Notes: generated by a model not told the origin, from the sequence alone. Counted from the first letter of the stretch, positions 8,733-17,905 are shown. The stretch is DNA of 64,000 nt from Dyadobacter sp. MSC1_007 (GCF_023667495.1 NZ_JAMOZL010000014.1:1-64000), one strand, 5' to 3'. Translations and numbers: made by a program.

Positions 8733-9998
8733 TTAAATGCCTGCTATTTTTTTGTTTGCGATAAGTAAAGCACCCGCACAAAGCACACTAGCCATCGGGC
8801 CGATTAACAATGCCCATCTGAGCCCATTGCCTAACTTTGAAGCCGTAGCAAAATCACTGACAAAACCCACCAACACGGGCGCCAGAGACGGGCCAAAAAG
8901 GCTGGATCCAAACAAAAGCAAACCTGTGGATAATGCTTTATTATCATTTCCAGCCACCAAATGGCCGCTGCCAAATGCGTAAGGCAATAAAAAGGCAAAA
9001 GAAAACATACCTGGCACTAATAACGCGATTGCCCAATTGCTTGTGGGCATAAACAGGGCTGCAACAGTAGAGAAAGCAGCAATTACGATCAGGACGGCTG
9101 GTGGCCCCAGCAAATAACTGGAATGTCTGGCAATTGCCCGGTCGAAAAACCTACCACCCAATAGCGTCGCTGCAATGCCAAGCAACCCTTGCATCAACCC
9201 AAACCTGAGCCCCACTTCACTTGCAGTGAGCCCGTAGGTTCTTATCAGGAAGGGGGCACTGAAAACATAGAATGGGGCGGAGGCAAACCCCAGCAGATTA
9301 GCTGCCACAAACAACCATAGGAACGCGGGTTTCTTTAAAAACTTTTTGCCTGCTGAAAGAAATCCATCGGATCCGGCCATTTTCAATGCTGATGCTCCGT
9401 TTCCAGGCACAAACAGCGTGACCGATAAGGCTAAAACCAACCCAAAGGCACCTGCTGCAAAAAATGCGCTACGCCAGCCAATATGGTCACTTGCCCACCC
9501 TCCCAAGGCAAATCCAAGCATAGTGCCCATGGGAATCCCCATGGAGAACAAGCCAATCGCCCTGCCTCGAAACAACTCAGGAATTCTTTGGCCGATAAGA
9601 AAATGACTGGCGGGTGTACTCCCGGCTTCTCCCAGGGCTACCCCAATGCGCAACAATACCAATATCAGGAAGCTATTGGCCAGTCCGGCCAAGGCGGTCA
9701 TAAGTGTCCAGATTACGATACAACAAACCAGTACCTTTTTTGCACCACCCCTATCAGAGATGCGCGCGAGGGGCAAGGCGGCAAGTGTGTAACACATCGC
9801 AAACGCAAGGCCGGTTACCATCCCGAGCTGCGTATCGCTAAGGCCCAGATCCTTTTTGATCGATTCCGCCAAAATGAACGGCAAAATCCGATCAATCTGA
9901 CTGACAATACTTACCAATAGCAAGGTGGCTAAAAAGGTGGCTTTTCGCCAACCCCGTAGATAGGCGTCGTTGCCAGCAATCTCACTAACGTTTATCAT
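8733..9998 (-). CDS. MFS transporter, spinster/hexuronate-like
   Basis: A 421-aa protein with about 12 hydrophobic segments and the MFS signatures: ARISDRGGAKKV after TM2 (motif A), then GEAGSTPASHF and FRGRAIGLFSMGIPMG in the TM4-5 area. It belongs to the large organic-anion/spinster-like branch of the major facilitator superfamily. The substrate is not readable. It sits between an AraC gene and an SDR gene, all on the minus strand with gaps under 55 bp, which suggests export or uptake of the SDR substrate or product. Confidence 0.82.
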   Translation of the reverse strand: MINVSEIAGNDAYLRGWRKATFLATLLLVSIVSQIDRILPFILAESIKKDLGLSDTQLGMVTGLAFAMCYTLAALPLARISDRGGAKKVLVCCIVIWTLMTALAGLANSFLILVLLRIGVALGEAGSTPASHFLIGQRIPELFRGRAIGLFSMGIPMGTMLGFALGGWASDHIGWRSAFFAAGAFGLVLALSVTLFVPGNGASALKMAGSDGFLSAGKKFLKKPAFLWLFVAANLLGFASAPFYVFSAPFLIRTYGLTASEVGLRFGLMQGLLGIAATLLGGRFFDRAIARHSSYLLGPPAVLIVIAAFSTVAALFMPTSNWAIALLVPGMFSFAFLLPYAFGSGHLVAGNDNKALSTGLLLFGSSLFGPSLAPVLVGFVSDFATASKLGNGLRWALLIGPMASVLCAGALLIANKKIAGI

Positions 9999-10045
9999 AA
10001 GGTTAATTTAAGCAGTTTTTTGAGCCCATCATTTGGTCTCTTCCT

Positions 10046-10822
10046 CTAATTGGCGGAGTAGAATTCTTTGCCCGCTTTACTTGCCTGTTCTAACAAAAAG
10101 TCAGGAGCAATCCTGCTCATCACCCGAATCAGTTTCGATAAGCCCGGATAAACTTCATCCTGATCGTATTTTATTCCTTTGATGGCCGCTTCCACAATTT
10201 TATCAGGTGGCATCAATGCACCTGCATTCACAGCCCGGTCGGTTGTAAATTTTTCGTTCAGTGGCGTATTCGAGCCAGGTGCCACCAGCTCGATCACCTT
10301 TATTCCGGTGTGCCTGAGCTGCACCCTGAGCGCCTTTGTATAAGCCCTGAGCCCTGCCTTGCTGGCGCTGTAAATGGGCGAGACAGGAAACGTCATTAAC
10401 GCAATGCCCGAAGTGACATTTATGATGGCAGCCTTTTTCCGGGTCTTTAAATGTGGCAAAAACTGTTGCACCAAATGTATCGGTCCTGACAGATTGATGT
10501 CTATCTCCCGGGTGAGGTCAGTGAGCTCATGGCGCTGGTTCAAACTTATCTTCCGCATTTCGCCGGCATTGTTGATAAGGATGTTTAATTCGGGAAACCG
10601 TTGAGTCACTTGGCTGAATAGTTTCCCAATATGCTCTATATCGGAAACATCACTTTGAAAGACGTGCACTTGGGGAAACCGTTTTTTTGTTTCCTCTAAT
10701 TTGGCCATGTTTCTTCCGGTTATGATCACCGTATTGCCCAGCTCTAAAAACCTTTTTACAAATTCAAGACCAAAACCGCTGGTGCCACCGGTTATCAGGA
10801 TCGTATTATTAAATAAGTCCAT
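10046..10822 (-). CDS. Short-chain dehydrogenase/reductase (DltE-like)
   Basis: A 258-aa classical SDR: cofactor motif ITGGTSGFGLEF near the N-terminus, NNAGEM, and the catalytic Ser-Tyr-Lys set (NVTSG, YSASKAG). The C-terminal part (PGSNTPLNEKF) is that of the DltE-like SDR group. It is a paralogue of the gene at 13475-14257 on the other side of the TonB receptor gene; both begin MDL.N(S/T)ILITGGTSG. Substrate unknown. It starts 18 bp after the receptor gene, so the two are probably co-transcribed. Confidence 0.87.
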   Translation of the reverse strand: MDLFNNTILITGGTSGFGLEFVKRFLELGNTVIITGRNMAKLEETKKRFPQVHVFQSDVSDIEHIGKLFSQVTQRFPELNILINNAGEMRKISLNQRHELTDLTREIDINLSGPIHLVQQFLPHLKTRKKAAIINVTSGIALMTFPVSPIYSASKAGLRAYTKALRVQLRHTGIKVIELVAPGSNTPLNEKFTTDRAVNAGALMPPDKIVEAAIKGIKYDQDEVYPGLSKLIRVMSRIAPDFLLEQASKAGKEFYSAN

Positions 10823-10839
10823 GGATGTTCAATTATTAT

Positions 10840-13224
10840 TTATAGTTCAACCCTTACCCCAAATGTTGGAAACATCCCCAGACCGGCCCTGTACACGTTT
10901 CCGGTATTAGGAATGAATACCTCTGTATTTACATTAAACTGGTTGTTGATGTTGGCCAGGTCTACAAAGGCAGAGAACATTCCTTTTTTCATAGGAACAT
11001 TGTAGTCTACCCGAACATCCAGGCTGACATAATCAGGTAGTCTTCTGCCATTAATCTCCGTGATTTCCTGCGAGTAACGCAGCATATCGGGATTGTCAAG
11101 CACATTGGCGTGAAGGGTATAGACATCGGCAGGGCGGCCGGTGCTGTAACGGAATTTGCCCGAAAAGATCCATTTGTTATTTGGCTTGTAGCTGCCCAAC
11201 AATGAAAAGTTGTGGGGTATGCTAAAAGTGTAATCATATTCACCCAAGCCGTTATTGTCATCTCTTTTGCTTTCCATATAGGAATAATTGACAGTACCGT
11301 ACCAGCTTTGTGAAAGCCTTTTGGTAAGGCTCAGGTCAGCGCCGTATGCATAGCCGGTACCATTATTATTGAGGTAGCTCTGCACCCGGTTGGGCTGGAC
11401 AGCCACGTCGTCGAACTGTTTATGCCAACCTTCCACGACCAGTTTCAGATCGCCTGAAAATTGGTATTTATAGCCTAAGATATTTTGAAAAGTCCTCTCA
11501 TTTTTCAGCTTATTGGCAGCACTTTGACCTGCCAGGTCCGAGAAAGCAGCATCCTGAAAGTAGATACCGGAAGCAAAATTGAAGCTCTGTTTATCACCCA
11601 GCAGAATACTGCCGCTAATTCTTGGCGAAATGGTATGTTGCTCTGTGAAGCCCGTGTAATCGTAGCGAATGCTTGGGTTCAGGGTAAAGCCATTCGCAAT
11701 TTTCCATGATACCGCCACATAGCCCGAACCGTTGAAGGCACTGTTATCGAAATTTGAATTGTACTGGGCCGGGTTCAGGATCTGATAATATTGGCCGGTG
11801 CCCGGTCTTGGATCGGTACTGCGGAAAGTATAGACCGTATCTACACGTTTCAGGGTCCTTTCATAATCCAGGTTCACCATAGCAGCATCAATCCCTGCTG
11901 TAGCGGTTAGTTTATTGAGGCGTTTGGTATACACTGAGCGGTAACCAACTTCTGTCTGGTTGTTTTTTATCCGCCTGAGATCGTCTTCGTATCGGCCATA
12001 TCTTGGGTCTAAGACCATGCCTTCTTCATTCAAGGATGGCGTAAAATTTCCAAAGTTGTTATCGACCGTCGATGAACGAAAGTACAGGACGTTCCTGATA
12101 TAACTTTTGCTATCGATCAGCGTCCGCAAATTCAACCCGACCAGCGCTTTGCTGCCCCTATGATTAAAGAGCATGGTGCCGCCACTGTTGTCATCATTTA
12201 TATTGTAATTTGGATCGACATCATCGATGCTCCGGCGTGGCCTTTCCGGATTATACATGGCAATGATGGAAAGTTTGTTTTTCGCATTGAGCTCTGTGGT
12301 CGTTTTGATCAAATAATCGCCAAAGCCGATGCTGACCGGATTTTGCTGATCCAGCACCCTTTGCAACAATGCAAAATTCTGATACCGTCCCGAAGCGAAC
12401 ATGCTTGTCTTTTTAGAGATCGGGCCATCGGCAATTAAAGTCGCCCCCAGCAAATCAAACTGTCCTGCAAATGACCAGGTTTCTTTATTACCTTCCTTGA
12501 TGCCAAGCGCGAGATAGGACGAAGATTTTCGGCCATACACCGCGTCAAAACCACCATTCTGGAATTGTACGTTGTCAATAATCCGGGGTGCAAAAATACT
12601 GAACCGGCCGCCATTGGGATCATTAAAGCCCGAGTTGAAACCCTCCGCTTCCAAATGGGACAAGTTGAACATCGGTATATCATCGACCATATAAACGTTG
12701 TCCTGAGTCCCTTGTCCCCTTGCGGCAATGGCAGAAAATTGGGCCCCGCTGCTTACCACACCCGGCAGGCTTCCCAAAGCCCGCATGATATCCCCCTGGG
12801 CACCCGGATTTCTGAAAATTTCTTCCCTCGAATAGGAAAAAGTGGAGACTGGTGTCAAAAGATTGTTTTCTGCCTTAAATGCACGGACTGTCGCCTCGTT
12901 TAAGTTGGCTACCGATTCCAGAATTTCTAATTCGGAATAATAGGTTTTACCCGGAGTGATCATTACTTCACTGATGTTCTTGGTCTGAAAACCGATATAA
13001 GAAATTGTTACGGCATAAGTTCCGGCGGGAATATTATTTACCGTAAATATTCCCGATGTATCGGTGATCGCCCCGAATTGTGAATGATCGATTTGCACAG
13101 TGGCTCCGGCAACAGGCTGTTTGGTGGACTGATCCAAAATTTTCCCTTTGAAATTTCCCATCGTTTGTGCGAATGACGCCAAGCTGGCCATGCTGAAAAG
13201 TAGGATCAGTACATAGGTCTTCAT
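10840..13224 (-). CDS. TonB-dependent receptor with carboxypeptidase-like regulatory domain
   Basis: A 794-aa outer-membrane protein. Residues 1-20 are a signal peptide (MKTYVLILLFSMASLASFAQ), and this ATG is preferred to upstream starts at 13242 and 13266. Residues about 23-110 form a CarboxypepD_reg-like beta domain (GKILDQSTKQPVAGATVQID). The plug follows (RALGSLPGVVSSGAQFSAIAARGQG) and then a long beta-barrel ending with an aromatic/valine-rich strand. No SusD partner is adjacent, so a polysaccharide locus is not indicated. It probably imports a small molecule handled by the neighbouring SDR and MFS genes. A palindrome lies upstream, between it and the divergent SDR gene. Confidence 0.88.
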   Translation of the reverse strand: MKTYVLILLFSMASLASFAQTMGNFKGKILDQSTKQPVAGATVQIDHSQFGAITDTSGIFTVNNIPAGTYAVTISYIGFQTKNISEVMITPGKTYYSELEILESVANLNEATVRAFKAENNLLTPVSTFSYSREEIFRNPGAQGDIMRALGSLPGVVSSGAQFSAIAARGQGTQDNVYMVDDIPMFNLSHLEAEGFNSGFNDPNGGRFSIFAPRIIDNVQFQNGGFDAVYGRKSSSYLALGIKEGNKETWSFAGQFDLLGATLIADGPISKKTSMFASGRYQNFALLQRVLDQQNPVSIGFGDYLIKTTTELNAKNKLSIIAMYNPERPRRSIDDVDPNYNINDDNSGGTMLFNHRGSKALVGLNLRTLIDSKSYIRNVLYFRSSTVDNNFGNFTPSLNEEGMVLDPRYGRYEDDLRRIKNNQTEVGYRSVYTKRLNKLTATAGIDAAMVNLDYERTLKRVDTVYTFRSTDPRPGTGQYYQILNPAQYNSNFDNSAFNGSGYVAVSWKIANGFTLNPSIRYDYTGFTEQHTISPRISGSILLGDKQSFNFASGIYFQDAAFSDLAGQSAANKLKNERTFQNILGYKYQFSGDLKLVVEGWHKQFDDVAVQPNRVQSYLNNNGTGYAYGADLSLTKRLSQSWYGTVNYSYMESKRDDNNGLGEYDYTFSIPHNFSLLGSYKPNNKWIFSGKFRYSTGRPADVYTLHANVLDNPDMLRYSQEITEINGRRLPDYVSLDVRVDYNVPMKKGMFSAFVDLANINNQFNVNTEVFIPNTGNVYRAGLGMFPTFGVRVEL

Positions 13225-13427
13225 CTTGCTTCTTTGTTTCATTTTATCCTGATTTCGTTTCTGCAAAATTGCAGCAGGAATAAAAAGCGGAAGTAGCCTA
13301 AACGCCTTTTGATGTAGTCAAAAGGAATATGATCTGCCTGAAAGCCTATTTACATCAGCTACACATCCTACCGCAGAAGCTCCTGATCTTCCTTTTTACT
13401 ACAACTTCGTGACTTTTGGATACATCT

Positions 13428-13443
13428 GCCAATTGACATTGGC
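13428..13443. promoter_or_regulatory. Inverted repeat GCCAAT-N4-ATTGGC, candidate operator
   Basis: A perfect 6-bp inverted repeat with a TGAC spacer in the gap between the divergent TonB receptor and SDR genes. It is centred about 39 bp before the SDR start at 13475. The position suits a regulator of both genes. The binding protein is not known; the nearby AraC proteins are candidates, although they usually bind direct rather than inverted repeats. Confidence 0.4.
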
Positions 13444-13474
13444 TGAACTTTGCATCAACAACAGCGAGAAAAAT

Positions 13475-14257
13475 ATGGACTTAAAGAATAGCACCATCCT
13501 CATTACAGGAGGGACCAGCGGTATAGGGCTGGAACTGGTCAAGCAACTTACCCAGCAGGGATCAACAATCATTGTTACAGGACGTAAACAAGAGGCCTTG
13601 AATGAGACGAAGAGGCGTTTCCCCCAAGTACACCTCTTTCAGAGCGATGTAAGCGATCCGCAAGATATTAAGCGCCTTTATAAGGAGGTGACACAACAAT
13701 TTCCTGATCTGAATATGATCGTTAACAATGCAGGTGAAATGCGGTTGCTTGATGTTCAGGACGCCAGTAAGGACCTGGAAAACATCACCCGTGAGATCGA
13801 TACCAATCTGACGGGAACGATCCGGATGGTTCATCAATTCTTACCGCATTTGATGATGAGGCCTTCTGCGGCGATTGTAAATGTTTCCTCTGCTATTGCT
13901 TTTATGCCTTACTCTACCGCTCCGGTTTACAGCGCCTCCAAAGCAGGAGTCCATGCTTACTCCCAAGCTCTGCGCCTGCAATTAAGCAAAACCAGTGTCA
14001 AGGTATTCGAACTGGTCCCTCCGGGCGTGAATACCAATCTTCAGAATGATTGGGTGCTGCCACCGAATCCTAGCCAAATGATGGATGTGGATAAACTGGT
14101 CGGTGTGGCCATCAAAGGTCTTCTGAACGACACACCCGAGATCAAGCCACTGCTGGTGGGTGTGATCAAATTTTTGAGCCGCTTACTGCCCAATCAATTG
14201 ATGAAAATGGGGCACAGGGAATTTGAGAAATTCAAGCTACTTAACAATCAACAATAA
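13475..14257 (+). CDS. Short-chain dehydrogenase/reductase (DltE-like)
   Basis: A 260-aa classical SDR from the ATG at 13475. An earlier in-frame start would add 22 residues not seen in the family. Cofactor motif ITGGTSGIGLEL, NNAGEM, and the catalytic YSASKAG are present. It is very like the SDR at 10046-10822, including the DltE-type PPGVNTNLQ segment. It leads a run of five co-directional genes (13475-16195) with gaps of 6-18 bp: SDR, DUF2147, two membrane proteins and an AraC regulator. Confidence 0.87.
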   Translation: MDLKNSTILITGGTSGIGLELVKQLTQQGSTIIVTGRKQEALNETKRRFPQVHLFQSDVSDPQDIKRLYKEVTQQFPDLNMIVNNAGEMRLLDVQDASKDLENITREIDTNLTGTIRMVHQFLPHLMMRPSAAIVNVSSAIAFMPYSTAPVYSASKAGVHAYSQALRLQLSKTSVKVFELVPPGVNTNLQNDWVLPPNPSQMMDVDKLVGVAIKGLLNDTPEIKPLLVGVIKFLSRLLPNQLMKMGHREFEKFKLLNNQQ

Positions 14258-14267
14258 ACAACCAGAT

Positions 14268-14702
14268 ATGAAGATATCAATATTAGCAGCGTTTACGCTG
14301 CTGTTGTCAATGGCATCTTTCGCGCAGAAACTACCTGCGGATCGAATTATAGGTATCTGGCAATGTGACGATTACAAAATTGAGGTATTCAAAACGGGCA
14401 CCACTTACTCGGCCAAGCTCGTATGGTCGAAAGAGATGTTCGAAGCAGATGGCAAAACCTCAAAGAAGGACGTTAAAAACCCTGATGCAAAACTCCGGAG
14501 CAGGTCCGTGCAAGGCCTTACGCATATCACCGGTCTTGTCTACAAGGACGGCGAATACGTGGACGGAAAGTTGTATAGCGTAGAGGATGGAAACACCTAT
14601 GGTTTCAAAGGTGAACTGAAAGGGCCTAATGACCTTGAAACGCGGGGTTATAAGGGCATCCCATTGGTGGGCAAATCATTTAAATGGAAAAGAGTACAGT
14701 AA
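14268..14702 (+). CDS. DUF2147 secreted protein
   Basis: A 144-aa protein with a signal peptide (MKISILAAFTLLLSMASFAQ) and a compact beta-rich domain with DUF2147 features: DRIIGIWQCDDYKIEVFK, then RSVQGLTHITGL and YGFKGELKGPNDLETRGY. Proteins of this family are periplasmic or secreted and of unknown role. It begins 10 bp after the SDR stop and is probably translated from the same message. The ATG at 14268 is chosen over a TTG start inside the SDR gene because it is followed directly by the signal peptide. Confidence 0.82.
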   Translation: MKISILAAFTLLLSMASFAQKLPADRIIGIWQCDDYKIEVFKTGTTYSAKLVWSKEMFEADGKTSKKDVKNPDAKLRSRSVQGLTHITGLVYKDGEYVDGKLYSVEDGNTYGFKGELKGPNDLETRGYKGIPLVGKSFKWKRVQ

Positions 14703-14720
14703 ATTATAAAAACAACGCTG

Positions 14721-14915
14721 ATGAAAGATCATAAAGACAATCTGTCCAGGTTTTGGCTGCTCGTTTCAAATGCCCTTCCCCCAATAGGCTTTTTCCTTTA
14801 TTTCAGACACCGAGAGGCATATCCGAATAAGGCAAAAAGCGCTTTAACAAGCGCGCTGATCGGCGTGCCGATCGCAATACTCTCAGGTTACATCATGAAC
14901 ACTTTTTGTCCTTAA
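14721..14915 (+). CDS. Small membrane protein (64 aa)
   Basis: Two hydrophobic segments can be seen (about 13-27 and 43-60), joined by a positively charged loop with RHREAYPNKAKSA. The pattern resembles small inner-membrane proteins whose loop contains a 'K..YP.KAK.A' stretch. It sits 18 bp after the DUF2147 gene and 6 bp before the next membrane gene. Function unknown. Confidence 0.6.
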   Translation: MKDHKDNLSRFWLLVSNALPPIGFFLYFRHREAYPNKAKSALTSALIGVPIAILSGYIMNTFCP

Positions 14916-14921
14916 TAAACC

Positions 14922-15278
14922 ATGATGAAAAACATAGTTTCCGCAGTGCTGCTACTCATTTCGGTAATACTCAGTTTCAAACATGCCTGGGATACCCTGC
15001 ATTACAAAAACAATCCGGAGTCCGTTAAGATGATGGAAAGTTTAGGGATCAGCGAAACGTTCATTCCATACCTGGCTGGTGGAGCCATAGTGGTCGGCGT
15101 ACTTTTGCTTATCCCCGGCACCTTTTTCCTTGGGAATTTGCTCAATGCGATCCTGATTGTTATGATCATGGGACTGGCGTTGCGAGCGGGAAATTACCGG
15201 ATGGCGATGATAGAGATCCCATTTTTAATCATGCCATTGGTTATGATATGGCTCAAATATCCGTTTAAATTTAAATAG
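14922..15278 (+). CDS. Four-helix membrane protein, DoxX-like
   Basis: A 118-aa protein with about four transmembrane helices: residues 4-20, 48-67, 69-90 and 96-112. Size and layout fit DoxX-like/DUF6041-type small membrane proteins. Family membership is a guess from topology and not from a diagnostic motif. Two ATGs follow each other at 14922 and 14925. It is the fourth gene of the SDR-led run and lies 8 bp before an AraC gene. Confidence 0.65.
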   Translation: MMKNIVSAVLLLISVILSFKHAWDTLHYKNNPESVKMMESLGISETFIPYLAGGAIVVGVLLLIPGTFFLGNLLNAILIVMIMGLALRAGNYRMAMIEIPFLIMPLVMIWLKYPFKFK

Positions 15279-15286
15279 CTTACACT

Positions 15287-16195
15287 ATGGCAAACAGTAA
15301 ACCCTACCGGATCAGCTCCATCACGGAGATACACCGTTTGATGGGGCTCCCTAAACCCCATCACCCTCTGATCAGCATCGTTGACCTGAAAGGCCTGAGA
15401 AACGAGACAGGTATCGAGGCGGTGGTTTTCGATTTGTATGTAGTATCTCTGAAAAGAGGATGTGACGGCTTACATTACGGGCAACAGAAATACGACTTTG
15501 ACGAAGGGCTTATGGCCTTTTTGTCCCCCGGCCAGATCTTGCGCGGCGAAGATAGCGGTGTACCTGCGGGCCTGGAGGGCTGGATGCTTTTCGTTCATCC
15601 CGACTTTCTTTGGAACACATCGCTTGCCAGCAAGATCAAGCGGTACGAATACTTTAGCTATGCTACCCATGAAGCGCTGTTCCTCTCTGACAAGGAAGAA
15701 ATGATGATCAATGACCTGATCAAAAATATTAAAACGGAATATTATTCCAACATGGATAAATTCAGCCAGGACATTATTATCTCGCACCTGGAGACCTTGC
15801 TCAAATACGCCGAACGTTTTTACCAGCGTCAGTTCATCACCCGAAAGATCACTAACCACCAGGTCCTAAGCCAGGTGGAAGAGCTCTTAACAACCTATTT
15901 AAACAACGAAGCTCTGCTTTCTGAAGGACTGCCAACCGTGGGATACTTTGCCGATGCTTTGAACATATCCTCCAAGTATTTAAGTAGCCTGTTGAAACAA
16001 CTGACCGGTCAGACCATGCAGCAGGTCATCCACGAGAAACTGATCGAGAAGGCAAAAGAAAAATTATCTACGACCAGGTTGTCCGTCAGTGAGATCGCCT
16101 ATCAACTGGGTTTCGAGCATCCTCAGTCTTTCAACAAATTATTTAAAAGCAAGACCAACCAAAGCCCATTGGATTTCCGGCAGTCCTTCAACTGA
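15287..16195 (+). CDS. AraC-family transcriptional regulator (paralogue group A)
   Basis: A 302-aa protein with the same architecture as the AraC proteins at 7783-8682 and 17919-18836. The sensor region holds LHYGQQKYDFDEGLMAF. The C-terminal double HTH ends with LSVSEIAYQLGFEHPQSFNK. It closes the operon that begins with the SDR at 13475. The pairing of this regulator type with an SDR is repeated elsewhere in the window. A structured 41-nt stretch follows the stop (CGAAAGC at 16227 pairing with GCTTTCG at 16261) and may end transcription, though it has no T-run. Confidence 0.87.
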   Translation: MANSKPYRISSITEIHRLMGLPKPHHPLISIVDLKGLRNETGIEAVVFDLYVVSLKRGCDGLHYGQQKYDFDEGLMAFLSPGQILRGEDSGVPAGLEGWMLFVHPDFLWNTSLASKIKRYEYFSYATHEALFLSDKEEMMINDLIKNIKTEYYSNMDKFSQDIIISHLETLLKYAERFYQRQFITRKITNHQVLSQVEELLTTYLNNEALLSEGLPTVGYFADALNISSKYLSSLLKQLTGQTMQQVIHEKLIEKAKEKLSTTRLSVSEIAYQLGFEHPQSFNKLFKSKTNQSPLDFRQSFN

Positions 16196-16293
16196 AATGC
16201 TCGTGTAACCTACGGACAGGACGATACGAAAGCAAAGGACAGCTCGTGAAGTTCTCACGGGCTTTCGGCGCTTGTGTCCGCCTCGCCTCATTT

Positions 16294-16309
16294 TTTACCA
16301 TATGATAAA
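16294..16309. promoter_or_regulatory. Palindrome TTTACCATATGATAAA, candidate Crp-family autoregulatory site
   Basis: An almost perfect 16-bp inverted repeat centred about 41 bp before the start of the Crp-type gene at 16343. A copy differing at one base (TTTACCAAATGATAAA) lies at 16921-16936 before the following SDR gene. Two copies framing a regulator gene and its neighbour suggest that the regulator binds both. Confidence 0.6.
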
Positions 16310-16342
16310 TGGATGCTCCGCAATGTGCACTATTTTTAAGTG

Positions 16343-16912
16343 ATGGAAGCACTTATAAATCTTATCCTGCAATTTGGTGACCTGAACAAACAGCAGATCG
16401 AGTTTTTGCTGAGCAAGGTTGAAATGCTCGAATTCAAAAAAGACGATTACCTGTCGGAAGCCGGGAAGGTGCCCCGGTATGTGGCGTTCGTGTTGGAAGG
16501 CGTGTTCCGCTTTTGTTATTATAACAACAAGGGTGAGGAAATCACCAATTATTTTGTGGACGAAGGCAACTTTGTGGTCGATAACCAAAAATTCGAATCG
16601 CAGATCGTAGCCTCCGAATATGTTCAGGCTGTTACCGACTGCAAAGTGCTGGTTTTCAACAAAAAGAACTGGGACCAGATATCCGACACCATTGTGGGAT
16701 GGGAAATGATGAAGGCCAACATGGTAAAAAAGTGCCTTACGCTGGCCATGGAACGGCGCAGTCCGCTGGTTTCAGCAGACGCCACCACGCGTTATCTGTC
16801 ATTCATTGAGGCATTCCCCAACCTGGTCAACCGCATCCCGCTCTCCTACGTGGCCTCGTACCTGGGTATTACCCAGCAATCGCTAAGCCGTATACGCCGA
16901 AATATCCGTTAG
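16343..16912 (+). CDS. Crp/Fnr-family transcriptional regulator
   Basis: A 189-aa protein: a cyclic-nucleotide-binding-like beta roll (about 20-110, with KKDDYLSEAGKVPRYVAF and NYFVDEGNFV), a dimerisation helix, and a C-terminal HTH (SYVASYLGITQQSLSRIRR). The recognition helix reads Q-x-x-S-R where FNR has E-x-x-S-R, so its DNA preference should differ from TTGAT. No iron-sulfur cysteine cluster is visible. The ATG at 16343 is used; a GTG lies directly before it. The SDR at 16990 is the likely target. Confidence 0.85.
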   Translation: MEALINLILQFGDLNKQQIEFLLSKVEMLEFKKDDYLSEAGKVPRYVAFVLEGVFRFCYYNNKGEEITNYFVDEGNFVVDNQKFESQIVASEYVQAVTDCKVLVFNKKNWDQISDTIVGWEMMKANMVKKCLTLAMERRSPLVSADATTRYLSFIEAFPNLVNRIPLSYVASYLGITQQSLSRIRRNIR

Positions 16913-16920
16913 CGGCGCTT

Positions 16921-16936
16921 TTTACCAAATGATAAA
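16921..16936. promoter_or_regulatory. Palindrome TTTACCAAATGATAAA, candidate Crp-family site
   Basis: Second copy of the 16-bp motif found at 16294-16309, 15 of 16 bases identical. It is centred about 61 bp before the SDR start at 16990. A half-matching copy (TTTATCATTTG) occurs at 24147-24157 before another Crp-associated gene. Confidence 0.6.
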
Positions 16937-16989
16937 AATTTTTTTGTTGCCGTTTTCAACCTTTGCTCATTCATTTAAAACTAAAAAAG

Positions 16990-17850
16990 ATGAGCAAAAA
17001 GATCGTATTGATAACCGGAACAAATAGTGGTTTTGGCTGGCTTACCGCCCACAGCGTGGCCGCTTTAGGGCATCAGGTATACGCCACAATGCGCGATACA
17101 CAGGGCCGTAACGCCGACAAAGCCGTAGCCCTTGCGGCCGTGGAAAACGTGACCGTTTTGGACGTTACCCTGACAGACGAGCAGAGCGTTAAACAGGCTG
17201 TCGAAACCATTTTGACCAATGAAGGTACTATCGATGTGGTGGTCAACAACGCCGGTTACGCCATGGGCGGGGTGGCAGAGAGCTTTACCACGGCCGATGT
17301 GCACACCACTTTTGATATCAATGTTTATGCCCCTTGGCGAATGATCAAGCAGGTGCTGCCCGCCATGCGCAAACAGGCTGAAGGATTGATCATCAACGTG
17401 ACCAGCGGCTTTGGCCGGGTATCGTTCCCGTTCGCTACCATTTATGCGGCCTCCAAATTTGCGCTGGAAGGAATAAGCGAAGGCCTGCATTACGAGGTAA
17501 AACGTTTGGGCATCGACGTGGCCATCGTGGAGCCAGGCGCTTTCCCGACCGAAATGCAGCAAAAGAACAATCCCGCATCGGATCAGGGCGTATTTGAGGG
17601 ATATGGCGCTATTGCCGATATTCCCAATAAAATGATGGCCGCGGTGGGCGGAGAGATGCAGGCCAAAAACCCTGACCCGCAGGACGTTGCCGACGCCATT
17701 GTAAAACTGATCGACGCGCCAAAAGGCACCCGGCCATTACGCACCGTCGTTGACCCCATCACCGGCCGATACATTGAAGCCGCCAACCAGGCCGTAGCCG
17801 AACAATTTGCCAAAGGATTGACGGTGTTCGGAATGGCTGAGTTATTATAA
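16990..17850 (+). CDS. Short-chain dehydrogenase/reductase
   Basis: A 286-aa SDR. Cofactor motif ITGTNSGFGWLT, NNAGYAMGG, catalytic NVTSGFG and YAASKFALEG are all in place. The long C-terminal region (GEMQAKNPDPQDVADAI) is usual for the 'SDR family oxidoreductase' group that often accompanies a Crp- or AraC-type regulator in Bacteroidota. The ATG at 16990 is preferred to a start at 16963. It lies 77 bp after the Crp gene with a shared palindrome in between. A strong hairpin terminator follows. Confidence 0.87.
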   Translation: MSKKIVLITGTNSGFGWLTAHSVAALGHQVYATMRDTQGRNADKAVALAAVENVTVLDVTLTDEQSVKQAVETILTNEGTIDVVVNNAGYAMGGVAESFTTADVHTTFDINVYAPWRMIKQVLPAMRKQAEGLIINVTSGFGRVSFPFATIYAASKFALEGISEGLHYEVKRLGIDVAIVEPGAFPTEMQQKNNPASDQGVFEGYGAIADIPNKMMAAVGGEMQAKNPDPQDVADAIVKLIDAPKGTRPLRTVVDPITGRYIEAANQAVAEQFAKGLTVFGMAELL

Positions 17851-17868
17851 TTGGAACAGATTTAACAG

Positions 17869-17905
17869 AAACGGCAGTGGCGCGGGCTACTGCCGTTTCT
17901 TGTTT
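17869..17905. terminator. Bidirectional terminator between convergent SDR and AraC genes
   Basis: A perfect 10-bp stem, AAACGGCAGT (17869-17878) with ACTGCCGTTT (17889-17898) and a 10-nt loop, followed by T-rich sequence. It lies between the plus-strand SDR and the minus-strand AraC gene and can serve both. Confidence 0.8.
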
